Assembly (NCBI GenBank): GCA_047615875.1
Contig: JBLHGU010000012.1
Coordinates: 1-53,017 of the forward strand
From: JBLHGU01 sp047615875
GTDB lineage: Bacteria > Pseudomonadota > Gammaproteobacteria > Arenicellales > CAJQKF01
DNA length: 53,017 nt
Reading direction: 5' to 3'
Part shown: positions 43,101 to 50,741 of the stretch, piece by piece
Position numbering within the stretch: position 1 is the first letter of the stretch
Layout of the letters: each line of letters opens with the position of its first letter
The notes under the pieces: generated by a model
Databases searched by the model: none
Told to the model about the DNA's origin: nothing
Seen by the model: the letters and a program-made list of their open reading frames with translations, nothing else
Made by a program: the position numbers and the translations under genes

Positions 43101-44948
43101 ATGCGTTTAATTTTACGCGACTGGCGAAAGGCATACGCTCGCCTGGGCAACTCGCTGCCGGACCTGACTGACCTTAATCAGGAGCTATTAGAACGATTTT
43201 GGGCTGATTCCATATTGCTCCGGGTAATCGATAGTGGCGGGAATTATCACTACCTGCACCACGGCGTAAATATCGCTTTGCATTTTGGTCAGAACATGAC
43301 TGGGAGTCATGTATCAAAACTGCCCATTTCAATCTCACAACACTATTTCGAACTGCTTGGCTCGATTCTTAACGAAAAGGTACCGGTTTATTGTAGGGCC
43401 ACTGCAGCATCAATGGTTGCAGTGGAATACTGGGACAGACTGGTACTGCCCTTCTCAGCAGCTGGTTCTAATGTAGACCGAGTGTTGCTCCTCAGCTATC
43501 CCCGAGCGTGGCGCATTTCTCCTGATCAGCATCTGAATCTCGTTCGAAACCTCAACCATCTAGATCACGGCATTTGCGTCGTTAATGGCAACAAAGAGGT
43601 AACACTATGGAACAGGACCTTCCTGGAATTTTTCGACATTGATCTGTCACAGATATATCTCAAGATCAATTTCGATGTCTTGAACGAAATTGCCACTTTT
43701 CCGATCGAAATTCAAGCGCCTTCCGAATCTACTGAGCATGCACTGACATACAATATTGCTGGCGCACCTGAGCCCCATGCCAGTATGTGGACGCAGAATG
43801 CTGGCAATCGCATCCTCCTTATGGAGGTCGCCAGCCTGCCTGACACTGGCATGATCATCACTGCTTCAGACTTCACACTGACCTATCAATTGCAGGCTGA
43901 CCTGCAGGCTTCAAAGGGTAAACTGGAAGAGGTTGTCAGAGATCGTACCCTGCAACTTTCTAAAACCATACTGGAGCTAGAACGCCAATCAGCCCAACAG
44001 AAGCGCCTGGAGCAAGAACTGTCCGACCAGAAGCTTCGTCTCGAAGTAACACTCGAGGCCATTGTTGATGGTGTTATAAGCACCGATGAATTTGGTCGGA
44101 TTATCTTCATCAACCTTTCAGCAGAACGTCTGTTAAGCACCAATGCCGACATGGCAAAAGGCTGTGCCGTAGTAGACATCCTGACATTAACTCACGCTGA
44201 GGATAATCATAGTCTGGATCTTGGTATTCAGAAATGCCTTGAAGATGGGCAAGCCACTCGGTTCGGCAAAGACGCGGTATTGAACCGTATGGGTGATCGT
44301 GGCATTAATGTCAGTGTGACGCTATCTCCAATCAAAGACAAAAACAATCATATCAACGGTGTTGTCATAACTTTGACAGATATTACAGAATCAAGGCGTC
44401 AGGAAAAGGAAATTCTGTTTGCGGCTCATCATGATGAACTAACTGGGCTTTCTAATCGTAAAGCCATATACATCGCTCTGGACCGCTCTTTGGCGCGAGC
44501 TGACAATGCAGACCTCGCCTATGGCCTTTTATATCTGGATATTGATCAGTTCAAAAACATTAATGATGAAGGTGGGCATTTATTTGGTGATCAATACCTG
44601 ATTCAAGTTGCCGAGATTCTTAAATCCAATATAAGACTCAATGACTTAGCTGGTCGATTGGGCGGTGATGAATTTGTTGTTCTTCTGGAAAATTGTAATT
44701 CCCATAAAACCCGATACGTGGCTGAAAAAATTCGCAAGGACATTGAAGCAATCAGTGTGAATTTCGACATTAGTCCAAACAAGGGCACAGTAAGTATTGG
44801 CTGTACCAATATAAAACGACCTGCGACTAATAAAGAACTACACCTAAAACGCGCCGACCAGGCTCTTTATCAGGCAAAACAGAATGGTGGCAACAGCGTT
44901 TTCTTCTGGCAAACTAGCGGGGGAAAGAATACTGATAGTTACAGATAA
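43101..44948 (+). CDS. PAS-PAS-GGDEF diguanylate cyclase
   Basis: The product of at least 615 residues makes the second messenger cyclic di-GMP. N-terminal residues 1-135 resemble a PAS_5-type sensor (LPDLTDLNQELLERFWADS, then GSHVSKLP). A PAS_7-like domain covers about 145-270 (HLDHGICVVNGNKEVTLWN). A coiled coil (about 270-315) and a classical PAS domain (about 315-430, VDGVISTDEFGRIIFIN) follow. The GGDEF domain at about 440-605 has an intact active-site GGDEF in RLGGDEFVVLLEN, with LDIDQFKNINDEGGHLFGD before it. There is no membrane helix, so it is cytoplasmic. No RxxD inhibitory site is obvious. The frame is open upstream, so the start is uncertain. Confidence 0.88.
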   Translation: MRLILRDWRKAYARLGNSLPDLTDLNQELLERFWADSILLRVIDSGGNYHYLHHGVNIALHFGQNMTGSHVSKLPISISQHYFELLGSILNEKVPVYCRATAASMVAVEYWDRLVLPFSAAGSNVDRVLLLSYPRAWRISPDQHLNLVRNLNHLDHGICVVNGNKEVTLWNRTFLEFFDIDLSQIYLKINFDVLNEIATFPIEIQAPSESTEHALTYNIAGAPEPHASMWTQNAGNRILLMEVASLPDTGMIITASDFTLTYQLQADLQASKGKLEEVVRDRTLQLSKTILELERQSAQQKRLEQELSDQKLRLEVTLEAIVDGVISTDEFGRIIFINLSAERLLSTNADMAKGCAVVDILTLTHAEDNHSLDLGIQKCLEDGQATRFGKDAVLNRMGDRGINVSVTLSPIKDKNNHINGVVITLTDITESRRQEKEILFAAHHDELTGLSNRKAIYIALDRSLARADNADLAYGLLYLDIDQFKNINDEGGHLFGDQYLIQVAEILKSNIRLNDLAGRLGGDEFVVLLENCNSHKTRYVAEKIRKDIEAISVNFDISPNKGTVSIGCTNIKRPATNKELHLKRADQALYQAKQNGGNSVFFWQTSGGKNTDSYR

Positions 44949-45178
44949 AAATACAGGAACAAAAACCTTCCTTGGCTCTGCTAATTACTAGCTCCAGCCT
45001 GAACACAAATCGGTTCTCATTTCAGTCTCAATTTGGAATAAATTCCTGTACTCGAACAGGGTACAATAGTGCTCCTTTTTGGTGGACATCGTGCTATCGA
45101 GATTAAGTTCCATGCAGGAAAGGTCCAGCCTATTTTGACCAGGCGACACTTATTTGAAGATAAGTTACAGAGTAGAAA

Positions 45179-45808
45179 ATGAAAGTTAACTCTCGGAACA
45201 TTACAGGCGCCATACTTATTCTAGCTTTAACCTATTCCCAAATAACAGTGGCCGATTGGCAATTATCCATTGAGGAATGCGGCATTTGGAACGACAACAC
45301 CTTTGCAGAAGAAACCGTTAGCTGGAGTGGTTCATGTGTTAATGGCAAAGCGAGTGGATATGGTATTAGCATCTGGACATGGAAAGCCGAGGATGATGAA
45401 CGTCTTTCGGACCGATATGAAGGTCTCATGATTAAAGGTAGAAAACAAGGAAAGGGGTTTTATCAATACGCCAATGGAAATCGTTATATTGGCGATTTTA
45501 GAAACGGTTTTAAGCATGGCAACGGTGTTTTCTATTTTTTCGCTTCCGGAAATACTTATGAAGGCCAATTTGATAGTGGAGATCGCCACGGCGTTGGCAA
45601 GTTTTTATTTGCGAAGAGTGGTAACCTGTATATAGGTCAGTTTAAGTATGACCAGAAAAATGGGACAGGGGCTTTTCAGTGGGCGGATGGTACTCGATTT
45701 TCTGGCAGCTACTCCGGTGATCTTGCGGTTATGGGGGAGTGCCATTTTAATGATGGACGCAAGACTTCCTGTAATCAGAATCCCGACAGTTCCTGGTTTA
45801 TCAAATAA
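45179..45808 (+). CDS. Secreted MORN-repeat protein
   Basis: The 209-residue protein has a signal peptide (residues 1-26, ending near VADW) and then four to five MORN repeats, each of the form YxGxFxxGxxxGxGxxxxxxG. Clear units are YEGLMIKGRKQGKGFYQYAN, YIGDFRNGFKHGNGVFYF, YEGQFDSGDRHGVGKFLF and YIGQFKYDQKNGTGAFQW. It has three cysteines, two near the end (MGECHFNDGRKTSC) that may form a disulfide in the periplasm. MORN repeats form beta-hairpin sheets used in lipid or protein binding. Function is unknown. It stands alone. Confidence 0.85.
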   Translation: MKVNSRNITGAILILALTYSQITVADWQLSIEECGIWNDNTFAEETVSWSGSCVNGKASGYGISIWTWKAEDDERLSDRYEGLMIKGRKQGKGFYQYANGNRYIGDFRNGFKHGNGVFYFFASGNTYEGQFDSGDRHGVGKFLFAKSGNLYIGQFKYDQKNGTGAFQWADGTRFSGSYSGDLAVMGECHFNDGRKTSCNQNPDSSWFIK

Positions 45809-45987
45809 CTTACACTTCCCAGGCGGACACCAAGCTCGCCTTTAACTGGTCTCCTGTAACATTAGCCTCGGATAAAATCCTGTTCAGGTCAAATGTTATC
45901 CGGTTCTGCTGAAAACACTACAACCGACTACTCCTGGCGCAGAGATTCCATAAATCACTTAACTTCCCATTCGCGTAACTCTTTACT

Positions 45988-47175
45988 TTGCTGCCTCTTG
46001 CCCTAAAAAACCCTAACTTCGCGCGTTACGCTATCGGCAGCTTGTTCAACACCATGAGCTTCTGGGTGCAGCGCCTGTGTTTCGGCTGGTTGTCCTGGCA
46101 ACTGACAGAATCCGAATTTTGGGTGGGTGTGATTGCCTTTTTGCTGTTTTTTCCAGTCGTGATATTCGGACCATTTTTTGGCGTTATGGCTGATCATATT
46201 AATCGCCAGAAAACTGCTCAGCGCATACTGTTTTTTGCAGTTTTCAGTTTGGCTGCGTTGGCGATTGTTACTTACAACAATTTAACGACAATCTGGGTGT
46301 TGTGCTTTTTTGCCGGCGTTACAGGTCTAATTACCAGCGCCTATAGTCCCTTGCGAATGGCCATGGTTCCAGCATTGGTAAAACAAAAAGAAATATCAAG
46401 TGCAGTGGCTACCACGGCAATTATCTTTAATATATCTCGGCTAACTGGTCCTGCCCTGGCAGGCTTTATGATCGCTTGGTTTGGAGTTGCCAGCGCTTTG
46501 GCACTATGCGCATTACTCACGATTCCGCTAATTCTAATTTTGCCCAGACTCGAATTTCGGCAGCGCAAGGTCGACCAGGTTACTCAACGCGGACTGCATG
46601 GTTTAACCCAGGGCTTTAAGTACGTTCTAAGGCAAAGAGAAATTATTTTGTTTCTGTTTCTCTCCGCGGTAATCTCGCTTTTTGGTCGTGGCATTCTTGA
46701 GTTGCTACCGGCATTTGCAGATGGCTTGTTCGAGAAAGGTAGTATTGGGCTTGCCATGATGACAGCTGCGGCAGGCCTGGGTGCTATTTTTGCTGGCTTG
46801 CTGCTTTCCTATTTGAGTTCGGAAAAGTTAGTCGGCTGGTCGTTGGCTAGTCTGGGTTTTCTTATTGTTGCGTTCGGCATGAGCCCAAACTTTAATTTTG
46901 CACTTGTTACTGTTGTGTTGATGGGCTTTAGCATTACGCTTTGTGGCGTTGGCACACAAACCATGTTGCAGCTGATGGTTGAGGAAGATTATCGCGGCAG
47001 AGTAATGAGTCTGTGGGGTGTGGTAGGTTTTGGAGGCACCGCTGTTGGCGGCCTGGTTCTTGGTATTGTTTCTACATCTGCCGGACTTCCGACAACCACT
47101 ATCGCCTCAGGTATCGCCTGTGTCATCGGCTCACTACCGGTTCTTTATATACTTTATCGTAGAAAATCAGTTTAA
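45988..47175 (+). CDS. MFS transporter (EntS/MFS_3 type)
   Basis: The 395-residue membrane protein has twelve predicted helices of the MFS_3 group, which includes enterobactin exporter EntS and macrolide exporters. Markers are NPNFARYAIGSLFNTMSFW at the start, the GVMADHINRQKTAQR loop after helix two, and SRLTGPALAGFMIAWFGV. The start is a TTG at 45988; no ATG gives a full first helix. It is convergent with the LysR gene and overlaps its end by nine bases. Substrate unknown. Confidence 0.86.
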   Translation: MLPLALKNPNFARYAIGSLFNTMSFWVQRLCFGWLSWQLTESEFWVGVIAFLLFFPVVIFGPFFGVMADHINRQKTAQRILFFAVFSLAALAIVTYNNLTTIWVLCFFAGVTGLITSAYSPLRMAMVPALVKQKEISSAVATTAIIFNISRLTGPALAGFMIAWFGVASALALCALLTIPLILILPRLEFRQRKVDQVTQRGLHGLTQGFKYVLRQREIILFLFLSAVISLFGRGILELLPAFADGLFEKGSIGLAMMTAAAGLGAIFAGLLLSYLSSEKLVGWSLASLGFLIVAFGMSPNFNFALVTVVLMGFSITLCGVGTQTMLQLMVEEDYRGRVMSLWGVVGFGGTAVGGLVLGIVSTSAGLPTTTIASGIACVIGSLPVLYILYRRKSV

Positions 47176-48042
47176 CGGATCAACTAGCCTGACAAGTTCT
47201 GCGTTTAATAACCGAATGGGTTGGTAGCGACTGGTTTCACGGCGAAATAACAAGCCAAGAATGCGCGGCGAAACGTGGGTTAAGGGAATACGTTTTAGAG
47301 GTAAAGTCTGTGGTGACTCACAACAACTTTGTGGAATGATGGATACACCCAGATTATTCCATACCATTACTGCGATAGACTCTAACGTATCCAGCTCCAT
47401 CACCTCGCGAACATTGGCCTTTGTTTTAATTAGCCAGTCATCAATCATGCGCCCAACCCAGGCGCGTCGTGTAAATCGAATAAATGGCTGTGACGCTAAC
47501 AACTCAGCAGGATCATCGGATAGTAAGTCCTCAGAAGCCAGCAACACAAAAGGTTCCTCCGCAAACGGCCACCAGTGCATATGACTTAATATATTAGCTG
47601 GTTGACTAATGATTGCTGCATCCATCAAACCACGATCAACCTGTTGATAGAGATCTTCCGATAAACCGGGGTATAACCGAATGTGTAAATTTACATCGGC
47701 GTCACGCATGGCCTTTAGTGCCCGTGGCATTAGTCCGGTCATTGTTGTCGGTACAGCCCCTATGGAAAGGGTCTCGGTCTGATTAACTCCGGCATTCAAG
47801 CCGGGTACCAGTTCATCATAGGACTTCACCATCGCTTTTGCTTTTGGCACCAGCGCATAAGCTGCTGGATTGAGTATCGGTGGGCGCTTACTACGATCAA
47901 AAAGAGTAATGCCCAGCTCATCCTCCAGTGACTTCATTTGCTGGCTTACCGCAGCCGGGGTTAGATGAATTTGCCTGGCTGCGTCGACGAAAGTGCCCAA
48001 TTCAGCTATTGCCAACAGGGTTCTAAATCGTCTTACACTCAT
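47167..48042 (-). CDS. LysR-family regulator coupled to a TPP enzyme
   Basis: The 291-residue LysR regulator has the N-terminal helix-turn-helix (GTFVDAARQIHLTPAAVSQQ, residues about 16-35) and a complete effector domain (SIGAVPTTMTGLMPRALKAM onward). Its ATG overlaps the stop of the upstream TPP-enzyme gene (TAATG), so the two are co-transcribed and translationally coupled, unusual for LysR genes, which normally sit divergent. It may control that enzyme or the convergent MFS gene. Confidence 0.88.
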   Translation of the reverse strand: MSVRRFRTLLAIAELGTFVDAARQIHLTPAAVSQQMKSLEDELGITLFDRSKRPPILNPAAYALVPKAKAMVKSYDELVPGLNAGVNQTETLSIGAVPTTMTGLMPRALKAMRDADVNLHIRLYPGLSEDLYQQVDRGLMDAAIISQPANILSHMHWWPFAEEPFVLLASEDLLSDDPAELLASQPFIRFTRRAWVGRMIDDWLIKTKANVREVMELDTLESIAVMVWNNLGVSIIPQSCCESPQTLPLKRIPLTHVSPRILGLLFRRETSRYQPIRLLNAELVRLVDPLN

Positions 48043-49664
48043 TAGTGCCCGGGCGCGGAGGGCGCCGACAGCCCATGAATACGAACATTGATGCAGGCGG
48101 GTAAACCACTGGCTATGGCACGCTCAAGAGCTGGCTCTATATCCTCTGCTTTTTCCACCAGCTCGCCATAACATCCCATGCCCTGGGCCACCAGGTCATA
48201 ACGGGTTTCCAACAGTTCACAACCAATCTGCCTGTCATCACCATAGTCACGTTTTTGAATCTGCACTTCAGCATTCCACTGCGCATCGTGTCCAATAACA
48301 ACAATAAAAGGCGCGTTGTTGCGTAACGCCGTTTCAAATTCAGCCAGGTGGAAACCTACAGTGCCATCACCCATCAGGGCAACCACCACTGCATCAGGCT
48401 GGCAAACCTTGGCTGCCAATGCGTAGCAGATGCCGCCACCAATAGCGCCTGATATGCCATTGATAATCCGCTTCGGCGCACTCACATAGGCCTGCGCCCA
48501 CTGTCCAAACTCTCCACCATCACAAACCAGGATCGAATCCGGCTGCCTTGCCAACACCTGGTCAACTGCGCTGCACAATGTGGCTGGATGAATGGCTATA
48601 TCGTTGTCTACTGGCAAAGGTGCAGCGACACGAGCAGAGATTGCACTAGCGACCTTCTGCCGCCAGTTTTCGCGAAAGTCACTAGCCGGGCAACTCGTTT
48701 GACTAAGAAACTCAGCCAATTGAATAATATCTGCTTGTTCAGCTATCACACAGCGATCGCCTAGAGTCTGTTTGGACTGTTGCACTAGTCGATTTTCCGG
48801 GTCAATCACGATCACTTCACAATTGGCATTGAAGGACGGAGTGCTGCCAAACTTCAGCGTAAAGTCTATCTGTTTACCAAGAGTTACTACCAGGTCGGCG
48901 CCTGCTAAGCACTGGGCGAAATCTCCCAGCGAGGGATCATTCATTCCTCTTGGGCTCTCCATACAAACTACGGCTGTATGCAGGTTCCGGGAAAGTTGCG
49001 CGGGCAATTCGCCACGTCTGGTAGCAGACATATTCGGGCCAGTAAGAATCAACGGTCTCTGTGCAGACTGAATTTTCTCTGCAATAACACTTGCTAACTC
49101 AGTGTAATCGGATTCTGGCAATAGCAACTCGCGTGGTATTCCATTGTCTTCCTCGGCCAGTCGCTGATTTAATACGTCAAAAGGTAGCGCCATATGCACC
49201 GGACCTGGTCGAGCGGCTTGTGCCAATTCAATGCATCTGCGCAGGTCATCGACAATCACTTCTGAACCCATTACGCGATGAGAATACTTGGTCAGAGTAC
49301 TGGAGATTGAGACTTGATCAAGCTCCTGAAAGGCACCTTGACCATCCTGCCCGACTGGAGAATCCCCACTAAGTAATAACACCGGACTCTCTGCACATTT
49401 TGCTGAATATAATGCACCCAGAGCATTACCGAACCCTGGTGCTGCCGTCACCAGCGCTATGCCTGTCTGACCGGTAAGTTGCGCCCAGGCATCCGCCATA
49501 AAAACAGCTGAAGCCTCGTGGCGGGTATGAATAATTCTAATTCCTGCATCAATACACGCATCGTATACCGGCATTATTTGATTGCCGGACAGGCTAAAAA
49601 TATGTGTAACACCGATTTCGGCAAGATGACGAACCAGTTTATCGGCTCCACGGGTCTTCGACAT
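48042..49664 (-). CDS. Thiamine-diphosphate-dependent enzyme, acetolactate-synthase-like
   Basis: The 540-residue enzyme has the three domains of the pyruvate oxidase/acetolactate synthase fold. The N-terminal PYR domain holds the catalytic glutamate in TRHEASAVFMADAWAQLTG near residue 50, the central domain includes RPLILTGPNMSA near residue 188, and the C-terminal PP domain has the cofactor motif ALMGDGTVGFHLAEF near residue 430 with HDAQWN as its end. Acetolactate synthase, benzoylformate decarboxylase, oxalyl-CoA decarboxylase-like and sulfoacetaldehyde acetyltransferase-like enzymes share this fold. No small regulatory subunit is next to it, so biosynthetic acetolactate synthase is unlikely. 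A catabolic decarboxylase or carboligase is the best description. Confidence 0.85.
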   Translation of the reverse strand: MSKTRGADKLVRHLAEIGVTHIFSLSGNQIMPVYDACIDAGIRIIHTRHEASAVFMADAWAQLTGQTGIALVTAAPGFGNALGALYSAKCAESPVLLLSGDSPVGQDGQGAFQELDQVSISSTLTKYSHRVMGSEVIVDDLRRCIELAQAARPGPVHMALPFDVLNQRLAEEDNGIPRELLLPESDYTELASVIAEKIQSAQRPLILTGPNMSATRRGELPAQLSRNLHTAVVCMESPRGMNDPSLGDFAQCLAGADLVVTLGKQIDFTLKFGSTPSFNANCEVIVIDPENRLVQQSKQTLGDRCVIAEQADIIQLAEFLSQTSCPASDFRENWRQKVASAISARVAAPLPVDNDIAIHPATLCSAVDQVLARQPDSILVCDGGEFGQWAQAYVSAPKRIINGISGAIGGGICYALAAKVCQPDAVVVALMGDGTVGFHLAEFETALRNNAPFIVVIGHDAQWNAEVQIQKRDYGDDRQIGCELLETRYDLVAQGMGCYGELVEKAEDIEPALERAIASGLPACINVRIHGLSAPSAPGH

Positions 49665-49818
49665 ACAATCAAGTCCTCAATTTTCAATCATTGGTTATAA
49701 AGAAATCTTTCGAGTTATCACAGATGAGTTGCAAATACCTGAGCTTATTTCATAATAGGGCCATATTGAGGTCTCGAAAGTAGATCCCTGACCGTTTCAA
49801 CCACTTGAGCCTGACAAC

Positions 49819-50691
49819 ATGGCATCACTAAACCTGGCCGAATTGTACTTAAATGCCTGGAACACTCACGACCTGGCAGGACTGTCGGACTTATTTTCTA
49901 ACGATGGATATTACACAGACCCCGTTGTAAAAGCGAAACTATCAGGAGCTGCTCTGGCCAACTATGTTGGAGATCTAATTGCAGCATTTCCGGATCTGAA
50001 TTTCGAAACTGTCAGTATGCAACAAGCCGACGATCAGACCTGTACATTCGAATGGATTATGCGCGGAACAAATGCAGGTTCATTCAATGGTCTGCCGCCA
50101 ACGGGTAAAGAAATCGCACTACCCGGCATGGATATTTTGCGCTGCAAAAATGGCAAAATTACTAGCGTGCATGGCTATTTCAACAGCGCCACGATGATTG
50201 AACAACTCGATCTGCAAATTTCGATTCAGCCAAAATCTCTTGGTCCAGTTAATTTCGGAACATCCACTTACACCACCCTTGGTAGTAAAGCCCAACCTGG
50301 TGTATTTGGAGTTACGCAGATTAAGGTAAGTCCAGAGCAACAGGATGAATTGCGCACACTGACCCGGGCTATTATTCAGGAAATCGTTGGCATGCCAGGA
50401 TTTATTTCATCGACGACGACCCTGAGTAACGATGGCCATGGCATTACTCTTACTGCCTGGGAAAACATGGAGTCCGCTAAACAGGCTGTACAAGGAGAGG
50501 CTCACAAAACAGCCATGCAAGCTATGTTTGCAAAACATGGCCTGGCTTCCGGCGGCTGGACTTCTATGTTGACCGATGGCAAATTTAATAATCGTCTACT
50601 ACGTTGTGATGAATGTGGCGAACTGTTTAGTTATACCGATATAGCAATCTGTAAATGTAGTGCAACCCACAGCGAAGGTGCCTATTTCTAA
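49819..50691 (+). CDS. SnoaL-like / ABM monooxygenase / zinc-ribbon fusion protein
   Basis: The 290-residue protein joins three parts. Residues about 5-130 are a SnoaL-like (NTF2-fold) polyketide-cyclase-type domain (AWNTHDLAGLSDLFSNDGYY, DILRCKNGKITSVHGYF). Residues about 155-240 look like an antibiotic-biosynthesis-monooxygenase (ABM) ferredoxin-like domain (GVTQIKVSPEQQDEL, MPGFISSTTT, AWENMESAKQAV). The last 35 residues hold LRCDECGELFSYTDIAICKC, four cysteines arranged like a small zinc ribbon. The combination is unusual. Individual domains act on small aromatic or ring substrates, and the ribbon may stabilise or bind partners. It is divergent from the TPP-enzyme gene. Function unknown. 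Confidence 0.8.
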   Translation: MASLNLAELYLNAWNTHDLAGLSDLFSNDGYYTDPVVKAKLSGAALANYVGDLIAAFPDLNFETVSMQQADDQTCTFEWIMRGTNAGSFNGLPPTGKEIALPGMDILRCKNGKITSVHGYFNSATMIEQLDLQISIQPKSLGPVNFGTSTYTTLGSKAQPGVFGVTQIKVSPEQQDELRTLTRAIIQEIVGMPGFISSTTTLSNDGHGITLTAWENMESAKQAVQGEAHKTAMQAMFAKHGLASGGWTSMLTDGKFNNRLLRCDECGELFSYTDIAICKCSATHSEGAYF

Positions 50692-50741
50692 TATTGACAA
50701 CTTTGTGCAAATACAATTAACCATCACGGCATTCTAAACTT

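Noticed and set aside
47155..47180. GAAAATCAGTTTAAC resembling the TTAA-type repeat end
   Set aside because: It is inside the coding end of the MFS gene and matches for only about ten bases.
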